64,000 nt of DNA from Sitta carolinensis (Eukaryota > Chordata > Aves > Passeriformes > Sittidae), in contig CM063283.1 in the NCBI GenBank assembly GCA_032173965.1, positions 20,068,501 through 20,132,500 on the forward strand, written 5' to 3'. Position 1 is the first letter of the stretch. Every line of letters starts with the position of its first letter. Under the pieces are notes generated by a model that was not told the DNA's origin, did not search any database, and was given only the letters and a program-made list of their open reading frames with translations. This document shows, in pieces, positions 23,600 through 34,944 of this stretch. A program made the position numbers and the translations under genes.

Positions 23600-24963
23600 T
23601 GTCAAAGGTTTGACGTTGGCACAAGGCCAGTGCCCCTATAACGATATACTGTCCCTGGTATCTGTTGTGAGATGTGACCAAAAACAGAGCAAAACAGTGT
23701 CTAATTTAGAAAGCAAAAGGAAAAAAACTTTATTACTTATAATAGGCAAAGAAGACACATACAGAAGAATATGGAAACTTTAAAAAAAAACACTCTTCCT
23801 CCCCCCCCACCAGTTTTCAACCTAACAAAACAAACTGAAAATTCCCCATCACGTTACCACCTTTTAGATAATTAATCTTTAGTCTATTACCACCCTTCCG
23901 ATAATCAGTACTCAGTTCGTCTGAGGAGAGATAGGAGTCTTTCTTGCACCACATCGTGGCCTCTTCCTCCATGTCCAGTGCTCTCACCACTGTGCATGGA
24001 CCAGAGCTGCTTCTAGGGTTTCTCTTTTTAAAGATGTTTTGGTTAGTTCCAAGAAACGACAGCTTCTCAATTTTGGGACACCTTCACCCCATTTACCCCC
24101 TGGGGCCGAGGGGCCTTGAGAACAGAGCTCTTCCTCTCATCTCTGTTCACACTACTGTCCACTCTTGGCTCCAAGCCAATGCCTCTCCCCAGATACAGCT
24201 TCTATGTTACAGGAAAAAAATGAGTCCGTTCATGGTTATACAAAAGAGTTCAGCCAAAGCCACTCCATCATCTCCTCCCACCTAGGATTCTTTTCAGCGT
24301 TCTCTGACAATCTTCTACTTACACAAACTTTCATAATCTTTGCTTAGTTCTTTCTATCTTTCTTCTTCAAATTCAGGAGGATTAGTATTTATAAAGTTTC
24401 CATCATTTACAAAAAGGGTTAAAATCTTGGGCTTTGTTTCCCCAGAACTCTCACGGTATCTTTGCTGCTTGGGCACTCTTCTCACGCCACCCCCCCATAC
24501 TCCTTCGGCCGTGCTGTTAGTTGTTGATATCAAATTTCAAGGTGACGGAGATCACAACACGGTTTTTCTCAGTTTCTCTCTCCGGGGGGAGGGGGGGGGG
24601 GGGGGGGGCGGGGGAAGGGAAAAGAAGGCTGCCGGGTGCCTCTCGAGGTTCTTGTACTCTCTCCACCCTTCCATCCTGCAGGATTTTCCTCTCCCCCTCT
24701 GTGCCCGAGGTTCTGGCCTACCTCACCCAGGCCGCATGGCTTCCCCTCCCCGCCCAGCCAGCCGCTGGGCAGGGAGATCCCTCCTCCTCAGGGACCGGAA
24801 CCAAGAGAGAGCTTTCCGGGAGAGCCCTCTGCTTTTAACCCCTTGTGTTCTCAGAGGCGGATCCTTGTCCTCAGTGGCCACACCAGGTGCCAGTCTTTAA
24901 ACTTGAGCACTCATTGGTTTGACCACTGAAGTTCAAAAAACTCATTTTTTCCAAACTACGACA
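23600..24963 (-). mobile_element. Solo LTR of an endogenous retrovirus, ERVL-like
   Basis: The 1364-bp insertion begins TGTC and ends GACA, and is flanked by the 5-bp direct duplication GAAAG (23595-23599 and 24964-24968). Removing it and one duplication restores a continuous CR1 ORF1 reading frame, which fixes the borders to the base. On the minus strand it has a TATA-like TTTATAAATA near 24385 and AATAAA near 23731, as expected for U3-R-U5 in that orientation. There are no internal retroviral genes, so only a solo LTR remains. The 5-bp duplication suggests an ERVL-class integrase; the class is an inference. The open frames inside are not genes. Confidence 0.8.
24584..24614 (+). repeat. Poly-G tract inside the solo LTR
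   Basis: G runs of 6, 18 and 5 are separated by single A and C bases. This may be hard to sequence, and its length in the assembly may be unreliable. Confidence 0.85.
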
Positions 24964-24968
24964 GAAAG
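24964..24968. repeat. Target-site duplication, right copy (GAAAG)
   Basis: GAAAG lies immediately after the terminal CA of the LTR. The CR1 codons GAA AGT GAA resume here. Confidence 0.8.
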
Positions 24969-25700
24969 TGAAAGGGAAATAGACTGGTGGAGTTTCACCC
25001 TTCCATCCCTGAGAGAAGCCCACCAGGAGCCAGAGGACTCCCATGTCTCCTACCATCAGGCAGGAGGAGACCTTGTAGATGAAGGGGAGTGGAAATGGGT
25101 CCCTATTCGAGGAGGTAATAAAAATGCCACCCAACCCCCACCACCTAGCCGGGTGCCACTCCAGAATAGGTATGCGGCCTTGGATGAGGAGGGTCAGCCA
25201 GATGGCATAGAAGAACATGATCTGCCTAGTGAGCCTCCCAGTTATGCTTCATCTGTCATTACCTCTAACATCAAAAAGAAAAGAAGGGCAGTCATGGTGG
25301 GTGACTCCCTTCTGGGGGGAACAGAGGCTCTATGTGCCAACAGGACCCATCCCACAGGGAGGTGTGCTGCCTCCCTGGGACCCAAGTACAGGATATCACT
25401 GGGAGACTTCCTGGGCTGACTCAGCCCTCTGATTATTACCCACTGCTGATACTCCAGGCTGGCAGTGATGAGACTGAAAAGAGGAGTGTCAGGGCAAGTA
25501 ACAGGGACTTTAGGGCACTGGCTCAAGTGGTTGATGGGGCAGGAGCACAGGTGGTGTTCTGCTCAGTCCCTTTGGTGGCAGAGACAAATGGTGAAAGGAA
25601 TAGGAGAGCTCACACTGTCAACAGGCGGCTCAAGGGTTGGTGACATCAGCAGAATTTTGGGTTCTTTGACCCTGGGGTAACTTATGGCACCTGGCCTGCT
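24964..25700 (+). pseudogene. CR1 ORF1 remnant with SGNH/GDSL esterase domain
   Basis: Avian CR1 ORF1 carries a coiled coil followed by an SGNH esterase-like domain. Here WWSFTLPSLRE, QNRYAALDEE and then RRAVMVGDSLLGGTEA (GDSL-type block, about 25287-25330) are legible in one frame. A frameshift near 25330-25350 moves the rest (SHREVCCLPGTQVQDITGRL, QPSDYYPLLILQAGSDE, FRALAQVVDGAGAQVVFCSV) to another frame, and a further shift follows near 25640. It is not functional. Confidence 0.8.
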
Positions 25701-25750
25701 GGAACTGGATGGGCTCCCTCTGTCTATTAAGGGCAGAAGGATTTTAGCTC

Positions 25751-27713
25751 ATGAACTGGTGGAAGTCCTTGAGAGGGCTTGAAACTAGGTTTGAAGGTGG
25801 AAGGGGACTCAGCTGGGCTGAAAGCAGGCCCAAGGGTGGTAAGCCTGAGCTAGGGGTGAAATCAGCAGCCCAGCTGAGCTGCTTGTACACCAATGCACAC
25901 AGCATGGGTAACAAAGGAGGAGCTGGAGGCCATGGTGCAGCAGCAGGGCTGTGTGGTGGGATGACTCACAGAGCTGGAGCACTGGATGGCTACAAGCTCT
26001 TCAGGAGAGACAGGAAAGGGAGAGGAGGTGGAGGGGTGGCTCTTTGTGTTAGAGAGGTTTTTGATGCCATGGAAATTGATATTAATGATTATAAAGATGA
26101 GTGCCTATGGGTAAGAATCAGGGGGAAGGTCAGCAAGGCTGACATCCTACTGGGAGTCTGTTATTGTGCACCCAACCAGGAAGAAGAGGTGGACAACTCA
26201 TTCTGTAAGCAGCTGGAGAATGTTTCAGGATCGCCAGCCCTTGTTCTTGTAGGCGCCTTCAACCTGCCACACATCTTCTGGGAACTTAATGCAGCAGAAA
26301 AGAGGCAGTCCAGGAAGTTCTTAGAGTATGTGGAAGGCAAATTTTTGTTGCAGCTGGTGAGTCAGTCCACCAGTGGAGGGACTATGTTAGACCTGTTGTT
26401 TGCTAATAGAGATGGGCTGGTGGGAGGTGTGGTGGTTGGAGTCCACTTGCGGCACAGTGATCATGAAATCATAGAGTTTTCAATATTTGGTGAAATCAGA
26501 AGGAACATCAATAAGACTTTTACGCTGGATTTCCAGAGGGCAGGCTTTGGCCTATTTAGGAGACTTATTCAGAGAGTTCCTTGGGAAGCAGGAACTTTCT
26601 TAAAAACAAAGAAGTCCAGGAAAGGTGGGTGTGCTTCAAATCAGAGATCTTGAGGGCAGAGGAACTGACTATCCCTGTGTGCCAGAAGATGAGTCAATGA
26701 GGCAAACATCCAGCCTGGATGAACAAGGAGGTTTTGAGAGACCTTAGGGATAAAAAGATGTATCATCTTTGGAAGGAGGGTCAGGTCTCTCAGGAAGTAT
26801 TTAAGGGGGTTGCTAGGGCATGTAGGAAAAAAATTAGGGAGGTTAGAGGTCAGTTTGAACTTAATTTGGCAACTTCTATAAAGGATAATAAAAAATGTTT
26901 ACAAATACATTAATGGCAAAAGGAAGGGTAAGACCAGCCTATGTTCTCTACTGGATGCAGGAGGGAACTTAGTAACTGCAGATGAGGAGAAGGCAGAAGT
27001 GCTTAACGCCTTCTTTGCTTCAGTCTTTAGTGGAAAGATATCTTGTCCTCGGGACAACTGTCCTCTGGGGTTGGCAGATGGTGTCAGGAAGCAGAATGAT
27101 CTCCCTGATATCCAGGAGGAGGCAGTGAGAGAACTGCTGAGCTGCTTGGATGTTCATAAATCTATGGGACCAGATGGGATCCATCCCAGGGTGATGAAGG
27201 AACTGGCAGATGAGCTTGTGAAGCCGCTCTCCATCAGTCTCATCATTTTCCAGCAGTCCTGGCTCACTGGGGAGGTTCCAGATGACTGGAAGCTGGCCAA
27301 GGTGACACCCCATTCACAAGAAGTGCTGGAAGGAGGATCCAGGAAACTCCAGGCTTGTCAGCCTGACCTCAGTACCTGGTAAGGTTATGGAACAGATCAT
27401 CTTGAGTGCCATCACATGGCACCTACAGGATGGCTGGGGATCAGGCCTAGCCAGCAGATGTTTAGGAGGGGTAGGTTGTGTTTTACCAACCTGGTCTCCT
27501 TTTATGTGGTGATGAAGGTGCTGCATGCAGCTGGGAACAGTCACCAGTGGTGTTGCCCAGGGGTCTGTGCTGGGACCAGTTCTGTTCAATAGTTTTATTG
27601 ATGACATGGATGAGGGTATTGAGTCTCTCATTAGTAAATTTATGGACAACACTAAGCTGGGAGCGTGTGTTGATCTGCTGGAAGGGGGGAGGGCTCTGCA
27701 GAGAGACTTGTAA
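25751..27713 (+). pseudogene. CR1 ORF2 remnant (endonuclease and partial reverse transcriptase)
   Basis: The endonuclease part (about 25860-26600) retains YTNAHSMGNK, GYKLFRRDRKGRGGGGVAL, LWVRIRGKV and the SDH motif, but the usual GDFN box reads GAFN and the ETWWD region is lost. The RT part (about 26990-27713) has NAFFASVFSGK, KSMGPDGIHPRVMKELAD and [19 protein letters not shown]. The segment between the fingers and the TSGVAQGS block, which would carry the first catalytic aspartate, is deleted near 27480-27530. The second catalytic box reads FMDNTKL instead of FADDTKL. Stops interrupt it several times, so it is dead. Confidence 0.82.
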
Positions 27714-28382
27714 TGGTTGGATGCATGGGCAGAGTCCAGTGAGATGAAGTTTTACAAGTCCAAGTGCCAGGTCCTGCATTTTGGCCACAGTAACCCCCTG
27801 CAGTGCTATAGGCTGGGGTTGGTGTGGCTGGACAGTGCCCAGGCAGAAAGGGACCTGGGGGTGCTGGTGCACAGCTGAGCACGAGCCAGCTCTGTGCCAG
27901 GTGGCCAAGAAGGCCAACGGCCCCTGGCCTGTGTCAGGAATGGTGTGGCCAGCAGGAGCAGGGAGGTCATTCTGCCCCTGGGCACTGGTGAGGGCACACC
28001 TGGAGTGCTGGGGCTGTTCAGCCTGGGGAAAAGGAGACTCAGAGATGGCATTGTCACCTCTACAACTCCCTGAAAAGTGGCTGTAGTCAGGTGGGGCTTG
28101 GTCTTTTTCTCCAGGTGGCAACTTACAGAACAAGAGGACAGAGTCTCAAACTGCACCAAGGGAAATATAGGTTAGACATCAGGAAAAAATTCTTCCCTGA
28201 ATTTTTGCACTGAAATTGTCTGCCCATGGAGGTGGTGGAGTCCCATCCCTGGAGGTGTTTAAAAAAAGAGTGGATGTGACACTGTCATGGTTTAGTTGAT
28301 GAGGCTGTGTTAGGTCATAGGTTGGACTTGATCTCAAAGGTCTTTTCCAACCTAGATCATTCTGTGGTTTTGTGATTCTGTG

Positions 28383-31300
28383 AAAATAGCTCATACCTTG
28401 AAAGCTTGTATTTCAGACAGCTCTAACCAAAATATCTAGTATTTACTAGTACTGAGGATGTACTATGTACTGTGAACAGAAAACACAGCATGAAACAAGG
28501 TGAAAAGAGGCCCTTTGGTTATGCTCCTATGCAATTTCAGCTATTGTCACTTTGCAGTAAATTGCCCAAAATGATCCCTCTCAAACCGAAACAAAAAAGC
28601 TTACGAAGAAAATTACGTTCTCTACTGTGTCAAACCCAGCTTAGAAATATAATATAAAGCAAATAACCCAAAGTTATTTGCTTTTTTCCTTATGGCAGTT
28701 CCTGTCTGTAATGAAGACTGTTGCATTACCAGTTATAATACTGGAGGATTCAGGGTGTAAGATTAGGTTAAAAGGACTTGAGATTTCTCAGATCACTTAT
28801 ATGAACCCCTGGGCTATCTCTGGGTTAATTAGTGACGATGAACCTGAAAACTGGGTAATGAAATGTGCCCAAGAAACTGGAATGGTTAAGAGGAAAAAGT
28901 AAGGAAGTAGCACCTGCCCACAGTGCTGCTTGTCATAACCAGTTAATGTGTGTGGAGAGTGTGGAGCCACTGTGCTGCCTCTGAGGTGAAATGTGGCACT
29001 TGGCAGAGCAGAGAGAGGCTTCACACCAGCTCAGGACAATTGTAACATCTGCAGTTACCAGCCCTCCTCCCGGAGAGGCTGTGCTGGGCAATCTGTCCCG
29101 GCGGCAGGGGACAGCGGCGCCGTGTCGCCAGCGCTGGGCGGAAGGAGGGATGCAATGCTGGCTGCCAAGGACACGCTCCAAGGAAATGCACTGCCACCCA
29201 CTTGGTCCTGGTGGGTGGCAGGGTGTGCTTCCAAGTTGTGTAATTTGATGACAGTCCCTGCATGAGCTGGCTTTTGCTGGCCTGTGTGGTGCCATCCCAG
29301 TGTGGGACATCCAGAAATTGAAATCAGAATCAGGAAAACTAATAAAAGAATGATCAGCGAGTCATCATCTACACCTTACACCAGTGCTTACAGTCAGATT
29401 TCTGTCTTTTAAGCTTGTTGACATGAGGCCCAGCAATGATCATGGAAAGCCTTTGAGCAGGCTTTTCTCATGCACTGTCACTTCTGGCTGTGCAGTTAAT
29501 AAAAATTGATCCTGAATGAAGTTGATGAGCTAAGAAGAAAAGCTATGGAAAAGACTTTATCTCTGCATGTTCTTGTTACTGATAAAATGAATTCAATACA
29601 AGAACTGCTTAGCATGTGTGTTAACTGTAATTGTGCCAATGGGTTTTAGGCTGTAGCTTGAGGAATTTATCCTTCAGAATTCTAAGTTTGTAATTCTAAG
29701 TGGAAAGCCAAGTCTTAACTAACAGGGTCAAGAGCAGCTTTTCAAAGGGAGGTAAGAAAATGAGAAGGCAGAGAACAAGCCTGTTGGGCATTTTCATATT
29801 TCTTTGCTTTTTGGGGATTTTGATTAGAATGAAATGTCTCACACAGTGTAAGTAAATAAGCTAAGGTTTGTAATTTGGGATTTGCCCTGAAACTTCCTTT
29901 TTCTGACAGCACATCCCACACCAACTTAACCGGGGACAGTGACCATGTCATAGAAGTAAATGAAGTATGAATGTGTTAGGTGTAATTTTAAGTGTTCTCA
30001 GCTAAAAGATTATTTTACATAATTATTCCAATTTGATAATGTTGAGCTCTGGGGAAAAATATTCTTTTCCTGTGGAGGAGTGGTGTAATACTAAAATTTC
30101 AGGCTCATACCAGAGTTGAGTTGTCCCTACATAACGTGTGATCCTCACTGAGGAGTTAAAGGCCTGTGAGGAAAATACAGGATTGATCCTGACATTTTCC
30201 AGGCATTAGCATTTTCCTTCTCTAGTAGGAAGAGTACGAAGGCTGTGCTGTGCTAATTTTGAGGCATTTTGAAGACAGTTTTTATCTGAAAATAGTTATG
30301 CTACTGAAAAAATGTACAATAATGTCTCATCATAATACATAATATAAAGTGCTTTTTTGTATAAATTATGGTCTGAGCTGAACTTATTTGATATGAAAGC
30401 AAAACAAAAATTTCTTTTTAAGTGGCAATAACCCACATTCAGAATCCAGGTGATTTTTGACTCAGTGGGGTTTTTTGAAAGTATTTGCCATTGCATATTT
30501 AGTTTATACACAGTTTTACTTTACTAATTAATTTCCAAGTAGCTGGTAACAAAATCCACTTGTTTCTATGGAATTATAAATGCTTTGAGGAAATAAACTT
30601 TAGTGCAGGCGTACTAGAGAAAAGCTAATTAAAATAGTGGTATTTTTATATAATTGGTTGTATAGAGAAAACAGGACTTCACATGCTGTTTTTCCTCAAG
30701 TTATGTGAGAATAAGAGTGGTTTCATTTTGCAAAACTTGGTAATGCTATCTTGAATTGGAACTACATATGGCACCTAACTACCTGCAACTAATTATATGT
30801 AGTCATAGTTACTGTATACTTCTAAGCAAGTACTGAATATACAGTCTTTGTTCATGGTTTGCAGATAAATGATCAGTTAAGGAAAAATAACTTTTTTAAA
30901 AAATTTTAAATTTCTGTTTGTTTCTAGATGCAACTTCATAGTTAGGAGACATGGAAAGCATCTAAGGTTAAGTCTGAAGACACACAAAAAAGAATGCCAG
31001 GTAAATATTCTTTTTAACGACATGAATGAAGATATGAAAATATTTGTGTTTGAACTGCAGAACTTGGAAATAGTGAATTTGTCAGATATATCTTACCATG
31101 CAAAATGAAAGGGGAAAAAAACCTTGTTGAAACAGTGTAAAATTGTATATACAGCTCCTCGGAACAGTTCAGTGTCACTCTGCTGTCCCTGAGATGTCCT
31201 GCATCCAAGATCCTGAAAAAATGTGAGGTTTCATAACTAGTTATTAAAAAAAAAAATCAAACCCTGAAGCATAACAGTGTTCCCACAGGAAAAAAAGCTT

Positions 31301-33954
31301 CCCTGTACTCCTCTCTGCTTGTACCAACACAGCAATTTGTCACTAGAGAGAGTTTTTGAACTGTCCCATTTATGAAGGAAGATTCAGCTGGGATGCAGTG
31401 GATCATCTTTGCACTTATTCTTGCAGGCAGCTGTATTAGTACTGGATATCATGTGACTCTCCTTATCATGTCAGTTTAAAATCTGATACAGATGCAAAGA
31501 AATTAAAACGTTTGAAATAATCAGTAATCATTTCAGTATTTTGATGCTGACAAATTTAGCATCTGCCACTGTGTTGAGTGAGAATGCTGGCAGTGGAGGT
31601 CTGGTTTCATGAGACACATTTAGTTTAATAATCAGCATTCATTTTTGTTTGTCTGCTTTATGCAAAGACCAGTACTTTGTGATTATGGTTTCTTTTTCCC
31701 CTACTGTGTTGGAGAAAATGCTATAAAATATGCATAAAAGCAAAAATTATTTGTATTTTACTAAGAAAACATAATTGGCATACCATTGGTTATAATCTGC
31801 TCTTAGGAAGTGGAATTTTGTTAGGATGTTGGGTCTTTTTCCCTCACATCAAAGTACTGAATTTTGATCCTATATAATTTTGAGAAACAACGGTAACTGT
31901 AGAAGTAACGCTGGACAAAGTTACCTTTAAAACAGATAGCTTAGGAACTTTGAGATTTTATTTTTTCCTCTGTTTTGGTATTTTTGCTCTAAAATTGTCA
32001 TTGTAAAACCTGAAGAAAAAAGCAGAAGCCTGTTTGAAGAATTTTGTCTCAGCCATCAGGAGGATATTCTAATTTTTGTTCTGCAAATGCAATCCTGAAT
32101 GAATTCCAGATATATTCCATCACAGGTGTTTTACATACTCAAGTGAGTTTACACTTTTGTCTGTATTCTACAATGCTGATATTTCTGATACCAAATATTG
32201 TTTTGTGTTCACAAAAGGAGCTAAAAACAAATCCTGGATCTCAACAAGATCCCTGTGAATCAGGAGTTTTCACTGCTGTATCAACAGATTGAGTATCACA
32301 AACCAGTTCAGGACAGGAGTTGTTTCCATGTCTGGGTGAGCTCCTGTTCAAGGGACTGCTACCAACTAGACTGCAGTAAATGTAAATTATACATTCCTGA
32401 TTCAGTTCCCATGAAAACTCTGTAGCTTTGTGAAAGGATCTTCTGTGGGGTGCAGCTTTGAGATGGATATCCCTGGACCTCAACTTACAGTGAGCCCCTA
32501 AAGAGAAAGATTTCTCAATTTTGAAAAGAAAATGGAACAACATAAAGAAGAGACAATCACAGTTAAGGCAAAACAAAGAAAGACAACACAAACCCCACAT
32601 GTTCCTGTGGTGTTGGTCCTAACCTGAATGGTATAATTTGGCCTGTAGGTAATTGTAAAAGACCTTTGTTCTTATTTTTAGTGTATTTTGTGTAGGACTC
32701 CACATTGGTTTCAAACTCTTTTACCTGTATCAAGTTTTCCAGTGATGATTGTCCTTTTTTCATCTTTCCCTTAAACTGAGTTTACTGTGATAGAACAGAG
32801 ATGACTTAAGGTAAAGTTGGATTCAGTCCCTTTGAAATACAGAGTACAAAATATCACTGACTTTGTTTATTTGCATCAGGCTCTTAATTACTTTTTTATT
32901 GCCTCTTAATGTGCAGAATTTGTCTGCCTTTTGATCCTAAACTACAAAACACACATTTAACATCCCCTCTGCTCTTTGTAGCCATTCCTCACTTGCTCCT
33001 AATAATTGCTATGGAAATTTCTTTTTGTCTCTTTAGTTCATGAAATGCAGAGCAGATAGCTTTCCATGACTTGGGCAGCTAAGGAATGTTAACTGTCCAC
33101 ACAAAGGTTTACCTTTTACACTGTTCCTTCTAAATCAATGCTACAAACCTCCACTGAAAACAGGACCACAAAATTTTGACGTCACTGGCAGGTCAGGGAG
33201 TGCAACGAGCTTCCAAAACCATTAACAGGGACATATGTGTTGGGACAGTTGTCCCACTGCACTTCTCTCCTAACCTGCCTCCACCTGCCTTCCTTCCCTG
33301 AGCAGATTCATGAGAAGCCTTGGCAGAGGCTGCACTTCTGTGCTCTGCTGGCATTGATGGGGATTAAGTTTTGACAAATCCTTTTTATTTTCCTATCATG
33401 AAGGAATTGATGCTGTTTTAATTCTTACCTAAGGAAGAGACAACTCATAAAGCTGACACTGGGCTATCACATGCAGTAGAATTCCTTAGTGCTTACCTCC
33501 CCACAGGTCAGCATGACCTGTTTTAATTGTGTGCATCTCTTTGATGTTTAAAGAGACATCTGAAGTGCCTGGGAGAGCAACAGGAGTTTCTTCCAGCTTG
33601 CAACAAGACACTGTGAACTCACACTACATTTACTCATGAAAGTAATTATGACTGAGTTCTTCGTATGAGGCACTGCAGTGCTGGAACTCATATGAAGAAG
33701 AGGAAGAAGCACAAGCAGCATCTGCTTTACTCAGTAACTGGCAATAGCCATGGTCTAGCTGGAGACTGAACCAGCAGCCTCTCCAGCAGTGCAGAGCAGT
33801 CCAGCTGTGCTGACTGGGGACAGGGACCAGCACACCTCCTGCCAGGAAACTCTTGGAGACCACACATGACCCCGTGTAACTCACAAATCACCCTGGCACT
33901 TCCAGACTGCAGATGAATTAGACACAAGGTAGGTGTTAACTGCAAACATACTGA
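28383..33954. other. Intergenic region between CR1 and the DCBLD2 3' end
   Basis: About 5.6 kb without a recognisable gene. It holds a perfect 12-bp inverted repeat at 28656-28684, an unassigned 74-codon open frame at 28678-28902, and a GC- and CpG-richer patch at about 29050-29170. The remainder (29.3-33.9 kb) is AT-rich, unique-looking sequence. It must contain the end of the convergent DCBLD2 transcript near 33950. Confidence 0.55.
28656..28684. repeat. Perfect 12-bp inverted repeat (hairpin)
   Basis: The arm AAAGCAAATAAC at 28656-28667, a 5-nt loop and GTTATTTGCTTT at 28673-28684 form a perfect stem. No terminator or RNA function can be assigned. Confidence 0.8.
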
Positions 33955-33971
33955 GTAATACATATGTACAA

Positions 33972-33977
33972 TTTATT
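33972..33977 (-). terminator. DCBLD2: Poly(A) signal AATAAA for DCBLD2
   Basis: AATAAA on the minus strand, 3.6 kb after the stop codon. This is the best candidate for the distal end of the transcript. Confidence 0.55.
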
Positions 33978-34944
33978 TAAAATACTTTTTAACATATAAA
34001 ACCCCCTCACTATTTATACAGTCTAAGTCCTAGCAACATATACAAATACCGAACAACTACAATACATGCTGAGGTAAGAACATACATTCTGGGAGAATAC
34101 TCAAGCCAAACAAGATTGAAATGCATTTTATATACATGTCTTCACATATAAGAGAAACCCATGAAATGTACCTTCGCTTTACTGTACACAGGCAAATTCT
34201 AGTCTTAGTGTGCCATGCAATTAAACCCAACTCTTACATGTTCAAATGTATCTTAGCCCTAGCAGATAACGTGTCCAAAGTCTAATGCAGGAGCAAAGCC
34301 TGGGACCAAATTCCTTCTGAAAAGGGACTTAAATTTTAAAAACATCCATTTCTTTAATAGCTCATGCTCCTTAGATAATGAAGTTCCATTATGTTTGCTT
34401 AAAAAATAACCCACTGTAGAGAAACTGCTTAATTCTTACACCACCTTAGCCTTCAGCTATCTGCAGTTCTACCATTCCTGGTCTGCAGTAAAAATTAAAT
34501 CCAGGTGTGTTACTCATACTGACTTGGACACATCCATTCATTTCTATGGTAGATCAATTTTTCTAAGCCTGAACTGGTACAGGTTGAGAATGCAGAGGAT
34601 TCTTAAATTTGCTGTAGCTGTATCGTCATATCTTAGTGGAAACTAACAACTTCCCACCCCTTGAAATAAAATCAGCTCAGATAATTTCAGTCAAGAGTTG
34701 TTGCTGATAGCTAAGAACAGTTACTTACCTGTTTAAGCAAAACTACAAAGATTGCAGACTGTTTTCGTCAGGCAGAAAAAGTTGCAGTAACATCCGAAGT
34801 ACAATTATAGGCAAGATTTGCTGTTCACAAATGGGTCTTATTTACCATCCTTACATTCACATTTAGGCTTAAGACACCCAGCTCTAAAACAAGTAATTAA
34901 AAAATTACATTCTCAATGAATGAGAATGAATGATCAGAAATTGT

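Larger units (their letters stand above)
23541..28382 (+). mobile_element. CR1 LINE, long decayed copy split by a solo LTR
   Basis: A non-LTR retrotransposon in plus orientation. The left piece, up to 23599, encodes the ORF1 coiled coil (KKLKEEVERLRSIKES). After the LTR insertion the right piece resumes at 24964 with ESEREIDWWSFTLPSLRE and runs through the ORF1 esterase, the ORF2 endonuclease and part of the reverse transcriptase to the CR1 3' UTR. It ends near 28382 in ttctgtggttttgtgattctgtga-like repeats. Frameshifts, stops and an internal RT deletion make it inactive. The left boundary is uncertain: an in-frame TGA lies just before 23550 and I cannot follow CR1 sequence further upstream. 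Confidence 0.88.

Noticed and set aside
24340..24900. 186-codon plus-strand open frame
   Set aside because: It lies within the minus-oriented LTR and runs through the poly-G tract. No domain is visible, so it is a composition artefact.
23607..24923. 8-bp direct repeat GGTTTGAC at 23607-23614 and 24916-24923 as a target duplication
   Set aside because: Both copies lie inside the TGTC...GACA element. The GAAAG pair outside it restores the CR1 frame exactly, so GGTTTGAC is internal to the LTR.
27483..28133. 216-codon minus-strand open frame
   Set aside because: Antisense to the CR1 ORF2 end and 3' UTR, with proline-rich, CR1-complement composition.
28960..29310. Several overlapping open frames on both strands in a GC-richer patch
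   Set aside because: Frames are open on both strands at once because of composition. There is no conserved motif, and the patch is too small and isolated to call a CpG-island promoter.
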